Assembly (NCBI RefSeq): GCF_035984655.1
Contig: NZ_JAXCHT010000007.1
Coordinates: 62,001-126,000 of the forward strand
Direction: 5' to 3'
Length of the DNA: 64,000 nt
Source: Actimicrobium sp035984655
GTDB lineage: Bacteria; Pseudomonadota; Gammaproteobacteria; Burkholderiales; Burkholderiaceae_D
Below the pieces are notes generated by a model. It was not told the DNA's origin. It saw nothing but the letters and a program-made list of their open reading frames with translations, and searched no databases. Below, in pieces: positions 10,098-16,742 of this stretch; position 1 is the first letter of the stretch, and each line of letters begins with the position of its first letter. The position numbers and the translations under genes were made by a program.

Positions 10098-10784
10098 TTA
10101 ATTGATCAGCGATGCGCCGAAGCGCTCGAAGCGCGGCTTGAAATAGCGCTCGGTGTCGAGTGAAAAGGCCACCCGCCCAACCCGCCCCGTGATCAGTTCG
10201 CGTTTGACGAAGCCGATGTAACGCGAATCGCGACTGTTGTCGCGGCTGTCGCCCAGCATCAGATATTGGCCCTGCGGCACCTGGATCGGCCCGAACGTGC
10301 GCAGCGTATCGCCGCGTTCCGGCATCAACATGATCGGCCGCTGACTGCCAAGGATCTGTTCGTTGAGCACCACTTGCCTGCCTGCATAGTCCGGGGTGAC
10401 ATGATGGCGGATTTCACCGTTGGCATCGGCGTAAGTAGCCGGCTGACCGTTGATGTATAGCACTTCGTCGCGCATTTCCACCGTATCACCGGGCAAACCG
10501 ATCAGCCGCTTGACCAGTCGCAGTCCATCTTCCGGCGACGAGAAGGTGACGATGTCGCCGCGCTTCGGGTCCGCGATGCGGGTGACGATGATATCGGTGA
10601 ACGGCACCTTCAGATCGTAGGCGATGCGGTCGGCGACGATGCGATCACCAATCATCAGGTTCGGATACATCGAGCCCGACGGGACGGTGTACCAGTCGGC
10701 AATCGCGCTACGCACCAGGATCATGCCGACCATGAAGACGACGAATCCCTTGTTTCCGGCAATGAGTTTCTTGATGAAGGCCAT
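10098..10784 (-). CDS. lepB: Signal peptidase I, short form
   Basis: This membrane serine protease (228 aa from the ATG at 10784) cleaves Sec and Tat signal peptides. The catalytic Ser is in VPSGSMYP, the general-base Lys in RLVKRLIGLPGD, and the closing box reads GDSRDNSRDSRYIG. There is a single hydrophobic anchor at residues 12-30. The main betaproteobacterial LepB (next to lepA and rnc) is usually near 300 aa with two membrane spans, so this shorter stand-alone copy may be a second enzyme. An upstream ATG at 10856, with AAGG two bases before it, would give 252 aa; neither start has a good ribosome site. The gene is divergent from arsR and sits beside a decayed glycosidase gene, which suggests an accessory segment. 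Confidence 0.9.
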   Translation of the reverse strand: MAFIKKLIAGNKGFVVFMVGMILVRSAIADWYTVPSGSMYPNLMIGDRIVADRIAYDLKVPFTDIIVTRIADPKRGDIVTFSSPEDGLRLVKRLIGLPGDTVEMRDEVLYINGQPATYADANGEIRHHVTPDYAGRQVVLNEQILGSQRPIMLMPERGDTLRTFGPIQVPQGQYLMLGDSRDNSRDSRYIGFVKRELITGRVGRVAFSLDTERYFKPRFERFGASLIN

Positions 10785-10872
10785 GATGTTGTCGAAATGG
10801 ATAATGAACAGGCAGTCTATCTGTTCGGCAGACCGGCGCGGTAATAAAAACGACATCGCCTTTTGAAATTAA

Positions 10873-10888
10873 TTCGACTATTATCGAA
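10873..10888. promoter_or_regulatory. Candidate ArsR operator in the lepB-arsR gap
   Basis: A perfect inverted repeat, TTCGA-N6-TCGAA, ends two bases before the arsR start codon. A TATTAT box (10879-10884) lies inside it, so bound repressor would cover the promoter. ArsR-family repressors typically bind such short AT-rich dyads and release them on As(III) or another thiophilic metalloid. The site could also affect lepB, which starts on the other strand. Binding is inferred. Confidence 0.6.
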
Positions 10889-10890
10889 CA

Positions 10891-11220
10891 ATGGAAACCA
10901 AATCTGCTCTTGCGGCACTGTCCGCCCTCGCCCACGATTCCCGTCTCGCCGTGTTCCGCCTGCTGGTGCAGGCCGGTCCGGCCGGGCTGGCTGCCAACCG
11001 GATTGCCGAGAGCCTGGCCATTGCGCCATCATCCCTCTCCTTTCATCTGAAGGAATTAAGCCACGCGAATATGGTGAGCGCCACTCAGAACGGCCGCTCG
11101 ATCATCTACGCGGCGCAATTTGCAACGATGAATCAGTTGCTGGCCTATCTGACAGAAAACTGCTGCGGCGGCAATGCCTGCGCACCGGTGCAATCGGTCC
11201 GGTGCGGCGACGCTGCATGA
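10891..11220 (+). CDS. arsR: ArsR-family metalloregulatory repressor
   Basis: This 109-aa winged-helix repressor starts METKSALAALSALAHDSRL and has the recognition-helix region APSSLSFHLKELS (about 47-59). A cysteine-rich tail, ENCCGGNAC (about 89-97), is a likely As(III) or Sb(III) site. The canonical ELCVCDL site of plasmid ArsR proteins is absent, so sensing must use the C-terminal thiols. There is no Shine-Dalgarno, and a TATTAT box ends six bases before the ATG, so the transcript may be leaderless (inference). It is the first gene of a four-gene operon in which each junction is an ATGA overlap. Autoregulation through the dyad at 10873-10888 is likely. Confidence 0.93.
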   Translation: METKSALAALSALAHDSRLAVFRLLVQAGPAGLAANRIAESLAIAPSSLSFHLKELSHANMVSATQNGRSIIYAAQFATMNQLLAYLTENCCGGNACAPVQSVRCGDAA

Positions 11221-11888
11221 CGCTGCGCCGAAAACTGGCGGCGGAGTTTCTCGGCACCGCGCTGCTGCTGGCAATCGTGGTCGGCTCCGGCATCATGGCC
11301 GAGCGCCTGGCGGGCGGCAACGTCGCCATTGCCCTGCTGGCCAATGCGCTGGCTACCGGCGCCGGATTATTCGCGTTGATCCTGCTGTTCGGGCCCGTCT
11401 CCGGCGCCCATTTCAATCCGGTCGTCACACTGGCGGCGCTGTTTTTCGGACAACTCGACCGGCGCACCGCGTTGCTGTTTGTCGGCGTACAAATCGCCGG
11501 CGCGTTTGCCGGCGTGGCGGCCGCGCACGGGATGTTTGACATGACCCTGTTCTCAGCCTCGCAACACATTCGCACCGGCTTGCCGCAGTGGTGGAGCGAA
11601 GCGGTTGCGACGTTTGGCCTGCTCGGCGTCATCATCGGCTGTTCCCGCATCCAACCCGAGCGCACGCCGGCGGCAGTCGCCTGCTACATCACGGCGGCCT
11701 ACTGGTTCACCGCCTCGACCTCGTTCGCCAACCCGGCGGTGACGCTGGCGCGCGCCGCATCGGACAGTTTTGCCGGAATTCGTCCGCAAGACATCCCAGG
11801 TTTCATCGTCGCACAGCTGCTTGGCGCAGCCTGTGCCGCAGTGCTGTTCGGCTGGCTGTTCCAGCCGCAGTCAGAGGAGCTTTCATGA
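11217..11888 (+). CDS. aqpS: MIP-family aquaglyceroporin, arsenite channel (AqpS type)
   Basis: This is a 223-aa, six-span channel with two half-helix motifs, HFNPVVTL (about 64-71) and FANPAVTLAR (about 170-179). The first is NPV rather than NPA. The start overlaps the arsR stop as ATGA. In Sinorhizobium meliloti the ars operon has the same four genes in the same order (arsR, aqpS, arsC, arsH). There AqpS lets arsenite made by ArsC flow out down its gradient, doing the job of an ArsB pump. I infer the same role from the gene order. It could in principle also conduct glycerol or methylated arsenicals. No ArsB or Acr3 gene is in the operon. Confidence 0.9.
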   Translation: MTLRRKLAAEFLGTALLLAIVVGSGIMAERLAGGNVAIALLANALATGAGLFALILLFGPVSGAHFNPVVTLAALFFGQLDRRTALLFVGVQIAGAFAGVAAAHGMFDMTLFSASQHIRTGLPQWWSEAVATFGLLGVIIGCSRIQPERTPAAVACYITAAYWFTASTSFANPAVTLARAASDSFAGIRPQDIPGFIVAQLLGAACAAVLFGWLFQPQSEELS

Positions 11889-12310
11889 CCATTACCATCT
11901 ACCATAACCCGTCGTGCGGCACCTCGCGCAACACCCTGGCACTGATTCGCAACAGCGGTAGCGAGCCGCACATCATCGACTATTTGCAGCATCCTCCCAG
12001 CCGTGCAACCTTGCTGGCGATGATCAACGACGCGGGGCTCACGGTGCGCCAGGCCATCCGCGAAAAAGGCACGCCGTTTGCCGAGCTTGGACTCGCCGAT
12101 CCGGCGCTGTCCGACGCGGCGCTGCTGGATGCGATGCTGGCCCATCCGGTGCTGATCAATCGTCCGTTTGTGGTCACGCCGCTTGGCGTGCGCTTGTGCC
12201 GCCCGTCCGAACTGGTGCTCGACATCCTGCCCGCGCCGCAGCAGGCTGCCTTCAGCAAGGAAGACGGCGAAGCGGTGGTCGACGCGCACGGCAACCGGAT
12301 CGTCAAATGA
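11885..12310 (+). CDS. arsC: Arsenate reductase, glutaredoxin-dependent type
   Basis: ArsC reduces arsenate to arsenite in the cytoplasm using glutathione and glutaredoxin. The catalytic Cys is in the N-terminal HNPSCGTSRNT (about residues 7-17), as in the R773/E. coli class and unlike the thioredoxin-linked PTPase class. The conserved NRPFVVTPLGVRLCRP segment (about 92-107) carries the expected arginines. The protein is 141 aa, the usual length. An AGAGGAG ribosome site precedes the ATG, which overlaps the aquaporin stop as ATGA. Its product, arsenite, is the presumed substrate of the neighbouring channel. Confidence 0.96.
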   Translation: MTITIYHNPSCGTSRNTLALIRNSGSEPHIIDYLQHPPSRATLLAMINDAGLTVRQAIREKGTPFAELGLADPALSDAALLDAMLAHPVLINRPFVVTPLGVRLCRPSELVLDILPAPQQAAFSKEDGEAVVDAHGNRIVK

Positions 12311-13005
12311 TTGAGGACCTGCCCAACATCAGCGCCCGGCACCTGGCGCAGCCGGCCCGTGATCAACTTGAGCCGGCAACGCAATCGACGCACCCGCCGC
12401 GCATTCTGCTGCTGTATGGCTCGTTGCGCGAACGCTCGTACAGCAAGCTGCTGACGCTGGAAGCCGAACGGCTGTTGCGGCACTTCGGCGCCGAAACCCG
12501 CGTCTTCGATCCGCACGGCTTGCCGATGGTCGACAGCGTTTCGCCCGACCATCCGAAAGTCCAGGAGTTGCGCGCCTTGTCGCTGTGGTCGGAGGGCCAG
12601 GTCTGGTGCAGTCCTGAGCGCCACGGCACCCTGACCGCCATCTTCAAGTCGCAGATCGACTGGTTACCGCTCGAGCTCGGCGCCATGCGGCCGACCCAGG
12701 GGCGCACGCTGGCGGTCATGCAGGTCAGCGGCGGATCGCAATCGTTCAACGCAGTCAATGCCCTGCGCGTACTGGGACGCTGGATGCGCATGGTGACGAT
12801 TCCGAACCAATCGTCAGTCGCCAAGGCGTGGCAGGAATTCGATGAGGCCGGTCGCATGAAACCGTCGGCTTACTATGACCGGCTGACCGATGTGATGGAA
12901 GAACTGATCAAATTCACCTTGCTGGTGCGCGACCGGTCCGACTATCTGACCAGTCGCTACAGCGAGCGCAAGGCCGCCGCTGACGCGGGTGAAGCGGACC
13001 AGTGA
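12307..13005 (+). CDS. arsH: ArsH, NADPH-dependent FMN reductase/organoarsenical oxidase
   Basis: This 232-aa flavodoxin-like protein has the FMN phosphate loop YGSLRERSYSK (about 38-48), the SPERHGTLTAIFKSQIDW stretch (about 99-116) and the SGGSQSFNAVNALRVLGRWM region (about 139-158) typical of ArsH. ArsH proteins oxidise trivalent methyl- and aryl-arsenicals to less toxic pentavalent forms. The presence of arsH suggests exposure to organoarsenicals as well as arsenate. It overlaps arsC by ATGA and ends the operon. A direct repeat (13078-13102) lies in the gap after it, but I see no clear terminator. Confidence 0.95.
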   Translation: MIEDLPNISARHLAQPARDQLEPATQSTHPPRILLLYGSLRERSYSKLLTLEAERLLRHFGAETRVFDPHGLPMVDSVSPDHPKVQELRALSLWSEGQVWCSPERHGTLTAIFKSQIDWLPLELGAMRPTQGRTLAVMQVSGGSQSFNAVNALRVLGRWMRMVTIPNQSSVAKAWQEFDEAGRMKPSAYYDRLTDVMEELIKFTLLVRDRSDYLTSRYSERKAAADAGEADQ

Positions 13006-13077
13006 CCGGCACCCCACAGCGGTTTTGCCACAGCGCAAATTCGGCCTGATTTTTCTTGCGGCAAAAATTTTTTGAGG

Positions 13078-13102
13078 GTAACGTTTAGCTGCTGTAACGT
13101 TT
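13078..13102. repeat. Direct repeat of a 9-mer, GTAACGTTT, after arsH
   Basis: Two identical 9-base copies at 13078-13086 and 13094-13102 start 16 bases apart, and each contains the palindrome AACGTT. They lie about 180 bp before the small gene at 13282, so they could be a regulator site for it. Nothing else in the 13006-13281 gap stands out. Confidence 0.35.
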
Positions 13103-13281
13103 TACAGGCTATCGATCAAAAACCACGCCGCTGTTTTTGATTGCCCCGTTTTATTCCGACATCGTCGCCCCTGCTCTGCGACCGCATGTCCACCTCGACG
13201 CCCCGCTCGCCGTCATTTCGCCCCTTGTCACCAGGATGCCGTCCGGTACCTGTTGCACCGAATTTCACTGCGAGGAACACC

Positions 13282-13509
13282 ATGTCGATCACACCACTTA
13301 CCGTTGTCAGTCTGCCCAGTGACGAACCCGAGGAGCTGCGCAAGTTGCTGTCACACATTCATGCGCAAATCATGCTCATCTGCGGCGAAGGGCTGGAAAA
13401 TTTTTGCAACCATAGCGATGAAATCAAGAGCAATTATTTGTGGGCGATCGCCGATACCGCAGAACGCGCGCTGCGCCTGATCGACGACGACCCGGTAGCG
13501 ACGCCATGA
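13282..13509 (+). CDS. Small hypothetical protein, 75 aa
   Basis: I do not recognise the family. The ATG at 13282 has a good CGAGGA ribosome site seven bases upstream, which sets the start; the same frame is open further upstream but without a ribosome site. The product is soluble and helical, with a Leu- and His-rich first half (ELRKLLSHIHAQIMLICGEG) and an acidic end. Its size and context, just upstream of a response regulator gene, fit a small cytoplasmic accessory protein. A 254-bp gap follows before the ANTAR gene, with no clear terminator, so co-transcription is possible. Confidence 0.6.
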   Translation: MSITPLTVVSLPSDEPEELRKLLSHIHAQIMLICGEGLENFCNHSDEIKSNYLWAIADTAERALRLIDDDPVATP

Positions 13510-13763
13510 GCGCGCTGCCGGCGACCACATTGGGTGGCGCGCTGGTCGCATGGTTGCCACATCAAGCCATCGCGCCAGCATGGATCCATACCAAGGCACA
13601 GGTCCTGCGCCCCGCCGCCGCACCCGTACCGAGACCAGATCCGGTGCCGTAATGCCGCGCGGCACGCTGTTGCAGGATGGCCGACATCGCGCTAACCTGC
13701 AACAAACTCACGATGCAGCGGCGCACCGGAATTGGTCACGGTCGCCTTCTACACAGGCGCCCC

Positions 13764-14390
13764 ATGGAGCACCCAACCGACATCCCGAACCGCATTCTGA
13801 TCGTCGACGACGACCGCCTGACCACGACCTTGCTGGCGGCGGTGCTGAGCTCCGCCGGATACCCGGTGACGGAAGCACACTCCGGTGCGGAAGCGTTGGC
13901 ATTGATCCTGAATCAGACCTTTGCACTGGCACTGCTGGACATCAACATGCCAGGCATGTCCGGCCTGGAACTGGGTCGCCATTTGCAGGCCGAGTCAACG
14001 GTGCCGTTTGTTTTCCTGTCCGGCAGCAAGGACGACGTCACGGTCAAGGAGGCGGTGGACTATGGGGCGATCGGGTTCCTGGTCAAGCCGATCGATGCCG
14101 AGAGCCTGATCCCGGCCATCGCTGCGGCGCTGGCGCGCGCCGAAGATCTGCGCCGACTGCGCCGCTCCGAGGCCAACCTGACCTCCGCGCTGGCTGCCGG
14201 TCGTGAAAACAGCATCGCAGTCGGCCTGCTGATGGCGCGCTATCACACCGATCGGGATACCGCCTTTGCCGTATTGCGCGATTACGCCCGCTCGCGTCGC
14301 CGCAAGCTCAACGAAGTCGCCAATGAATTGCTGCTGGCGGAAGAACTGGACGCCACCTTCAGGGCGTTGTTTGCCAGGCGGTCAAAGTAA
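13764..14390 (+). CDS. Response regulator with ANTAR RNA-binding output domain
   Basis: This 208-aa protein has a receiver domain (about 10-125) with the acidic pair in LIVDDDRL, the phosphoacceptor Asp in LLDINMPGM (about 58) and the switch Lys in FLVKPID (about 109). It is followed by a short coiled linker and a C-terminal ANTAR three-helix domain (about 150-205, with GLLMARY and RDYARSRRRKLNEVA). ANTAR proteins such as NasT and AmiR bind paired hairpins in nascent mRNA and block termination. No partner sensor is adjacent, so it is an orphan. The ATG at 13764 follows an AGGCG. The frame is open back to 13677 without a better ribosome site. Its 3' end overlaps the convergent gene below by 32 bases. 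Confidence 0.9.
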   Translation: MEHPTDIPNRILIVDDDRLTTTLLAAVLSSAGYPVTEAHSGAEALALILNQTFALALLDINMPGMSGLELGRHLQAESTVPFVFLSGSKDDVTVKEAVDYGAIGFLVKPIDAESLIPAIAAALARAEDLRRLRRSEANLTSALAAGRENSIAVGLLMARYHTDRDTAFAVLRDYARSRRRKLNEVANELLLAEELDATFRALFARRSK

Positions 14391-14865
14391 ATTTGGCTTT
14401 CTTCGGCCGGAACTCATGGTGCAAGACCAACCGCGTGGCGGCAATCAGCGGTGACAGGCCGAGCACCATTTGCGTCAATACGTGCCCGGGCAACACCCAC
14501 AACGCGGTGCCCGGCGCATCGCGTCCAGTCGCGGCGGACAGCAACGGCGTCACCCAGTCGGCCTCCGGAGTCACGTCCAGCAAGACCTCGCCGTCGCCGG
14601 TGGTGTGCAGAAAAATATCGCCGCCCTCGGCCAGCCGAAAGCACACGCCTGGCGCGTGGACGGCCTGCTTGCCGATGGCCAGCTGCAAATCGCGATTCAG
14701 GTTGTCGATCCACGACTCGACGTCGAAGGTCGTGGCCAGCACGATCCAGGGCCGCTCACGCAGCGTGTCGCGCTCGCGCTCGTCGAACTCATCCATGGCG
14801 GACAATAACACTGCAAATGAACATGGGGCAATCCGTGGTGATACCAGCGAAATTCGCTCAGACAC
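14359..14865 (-). CDS. Hypothetical protein, 168 aa or shorter
   Basis: I do not recognise the family. From the GTG at 14865 the frame codes for 168 aa. An internal ATG at 14796 (MDEFDERERDTL) would give 145 aa. Neither has a clear ribosome site. The protein is mixed alpha/beta with acidic patches and a VLATTFDVESWIDNLNRDL segment. The composition does not look like a shadow frame, because the opposite strand here codes for no known protein. It converges on, and overlaps, the ANTAR regulator by 32 bases. Function is unknown. Confidence 0.5.
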   Translation of the reverse strand: MSERISLVSPRIAPCSFAVLLSAMDEFDERERDTLRERPWIVLATTFDVESWIDNLNRDLQLAIGKQAVHAPGVCFRLAEGGDIFLHTTGDGEVLLDVTPEADWVTPLLSAATGRDAPGTALWVLPGHVLTQMVLGLSPLIAATRLVLHHEFRPKKAKFTLTAWQTTP

Positions 14866-15110
14866 GCATTATCGGCCAAGCCGCGCGATTGCGGAAAAGC
14901 GCTCGCGATTGATTCTCGTCAAACAAAGGGCAAGGCCTTCGTCGATCGTCATGCTCCGGTAATGCGGCGGATTTACAATGGCCTCTCTCGCAACGCAAGG
15001 TTCGCGTTCGAGCTTGCACTGTCGTGAAAACGCAGGCACTACCGAAGCTGGCGGTCGGGAAATATACCAGCACCAATCTCGTCTCGTCGGCAGCACACAG
15101 CCGATGCGCC

Positions 15111-15143
15111 AAAAAAACGCCCCGAATTATCGGGGCGTTTTCA
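15111..15143 (-). terminator. Terminator of the tkt-GNAT-gap operon
   Basis: A stem of AACGCCCCG/CGGGGCGTT with a short AATTAT loop is followed on the minus strand by seven T residues, 15 bases past the gap stop codon. Confidence 0.9.
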
Positions 15144-15157
15144 TGTGCGACGCTGGC

Positions 15158-16171
15158 TTATTTTGCCGTCATCAATGCAACCGTGGTGTCGAGCATGCGG
15201 TTCGAGAAACCCCACTCGTTGTCATACCACGACGACACCTTGACCAGCCGACCCGAGACTTTGGTCAGGGTCGAATCGAAGTTGCTCGATGCCGGATTGT
15301 GGTTGAAGTCGATCGACACCAATGGCTCGGTCTGATAGGTCAGGATGTCTTTCAACGGACCGTCGGCAGCAGCGGCTTTCATGATCGCGTTGATTTCCTC
15401 GACGCTGGTGTCGCGTGCGGCGATGAACGACAGGTCAACGATCGACACATTGATGACCGGCACGCGAATCGCGTAACCATCGAGCTTGCCTTCCAGTTCC
15501 GGCATCACCAGGCCAACTGCGCTGGCAGCGCCTGTCTTGGTCGGGATCATGCTGTGGGTGGCGGAACGGGCGCGACGCAGGTCTTCGTGCATCACGTCGG
15601 TCAGCACCTGGTCGTTGGTGTAGGCATGCACGGTCGTCATCAGGCCGTTGACCAGACCAATCTGGTCGCTCAGCGGCTTGACCAGCGGCGCCAGGCAATT
15701 GGTGGTGCAGGACGCATTCGAAATCACCGTATCGGTCGCTTTCAGAACGCCGTGGTTGACGCCAAACACGATGGTCGCGTCGACGTCCTTGCCGCCCGGT
15801 GCGGAGATGATGACTTTCTTGGCGCCGCCCTTCATATGGGCCGAGGCCTTTTCCTTGGTGGCGAAGAAGCCGGTGCACTCCAGCACCACATCGACCTGCA
15901 ATTCGCCCCACGGAATTTCAGCCGGATTGCGCTGCGCGAACACGCGGATGGTGTCGCCGTTGACGATCATGTTGTCGCCTTCGACCGTCACGGTACCGGG
16001 AAACTTGCCATGCGCGGTGTCGTAGCGGGTCAGATGCGCATTCGACTTGGCATCGCCAAGGTCATTGATCGCGACGATCTGGATGTCATTCTTCTTGCCG
16101 CCTTCGTAATGTGCGCGAAGGATATTGCGGCCGATGCGGCCGTAGCCATTGATTGCAACGCGGATAGTCAT
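15158..16171 (-). CDS. gap: Glyceraldehyde-3-phosphate dehydrogenase, type I
   Basis: GAPDH oxidises glyceraldehyde-3-phosphate to 1,3-bisphosphoglycerate in glycolysis and runs the reverse in gluconeogenesis. The NAD-binding INGYGRIGRN is at residues 7-16, the catalytic Cys is in SNASCTTNC (about 155), and the closing SWYDNEWGFSNRM is typical of the A4 enzymes. The length of 337 aa is normal. It lies 28 bp after a GNAT gene and downstream of tkt, all on one strand, with a strong terminator after it. The three genes thus seem to form one sugar-phosphate operon. Confidence 0.98.
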   Translation of the reverse strand: MTIRVAINGYGRIGRNILRAHYEGGKKNDIQIVAINDLGDAKSNAHLTRYDTAHGKFPGTVTVEGDNMIVNGDTIRVFAQRNPAEIPWGELQVDVVLECTGFFATKEKASAHMKGGAKKVIISAPGGKDVDATIVFGVNHGVLKATDTVISNASCTTNCLAPLVKPLSDQIGLVNGLMTTVHAYTNDQVLTDVMHEDLRRARSATHSMIPTKTGAASAVGLVMPELEGKLDGYAIRVPVINVSIVDLSFIAARDTSVEEINAIMKAAAADGPLKDILTYQTEPLVSIDFNHNPASSNFDSTLTKVSGRLVKVSSWYDNEWGFSNRMLDTTVALMTAK

Positions 16172-16199
16172 GCTGCTTCTCCTGAGAACGAAAAAAATC

Positions 16200-16742
16200 T
16201 TAGTGGGGCTTGAAGATGTTCAGGTCGCGCCAGCCATAACCGGCCTCGACCAGATCCATCCCGTCCCAATTGAACGACTGCTCGACCAGCAACTCGGCGC
16301 CGAGCTTTTCATAAAACTGCCGTGCGATCTTGTTGCGCGCGATGACCCAGGCAATCAGGCCGTGCGCGCCCTGCGCCTGATGCGCCGCGGCCACCATCCG
16401 GACCAGGCTGCGACCGATGCCGGCGCGCTGGATTTCAGGCTCAAGGTAGATCGCGGCCAGTTCGGCATTGAGGCCGAATTTTTCTTCATCGAGCATTTTG
16501 CCAGCCGCAAATCCGACCACATCGCCATCCAGTTCCGCGACAAACACGGACGTGGTGACCGATGCCGCCGTCAATACCCGACGCCACAGCACCATGCTGT
16601 CCTCGACCTCCATGCTGTCGAGATAGGTATCGGGAATGATGCCCCGATACGTCTTGCGCCAGCTGTCGATACGCACGATCGCGATGCCTTCCGCGTCATC
16701 CGGCGTGGCCGGGCGCAGGAAGATTGAATCGGTCGCGCTCAA
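16200..16742 (-). CDS. GNAT-family N-acetyltransferase
   Basis: This 180-aa GNAT-fold enzyme starts IFLRPATPDDAEGI, with the acetyl-CoA loop near residues 105-115 (EIQRAGIGRSLV, a variant of the Q/RxxGxG/A motif). The substrate is unknown. The start appears to be TTG at 16742, overlapping the tkt stop codon as TTGA, which implies translational coupling. No ATG or GTG lies in frame before the domain begins. It is set between tkt and gap in one operon. A regulatory or repair acetylation role in sugar-phosphate metabolism is possible but unproven. Confidence 0.87.
   Translation of the reverse strand: MSATDSIFLRPATPDDAEGIAIVRIDSWRKTYRGIIPDTYLDSMEVEDSMVLWRRVLTAASVTTSVFVAELDGDVVGFAAGKMLDEEKFGLNAELAAIYLEPEIQRAGIGRSLVRMVAAAHQAQGAHGLIAWVIARNKIARQFYEKLGAELLVEQSFNWDGMDLVEAGYGWRDLNIFKPH

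Noticed and set aside
10863..11888. 341-codon frame that would extend the aquaporin through arsR
   Set aside because: The first 118 codons lie over arsR in another frame and have no membrane character; the ATG at 11217 with the ATGA overlap is the true start.
14869..15096. 75-codon minus-strand frame ahead of the unknown gene at 14359-14865
   Set aside because: No good ribosome site and no known motif. A frameshifted join with the downstream gene was considered but nothing supports it.
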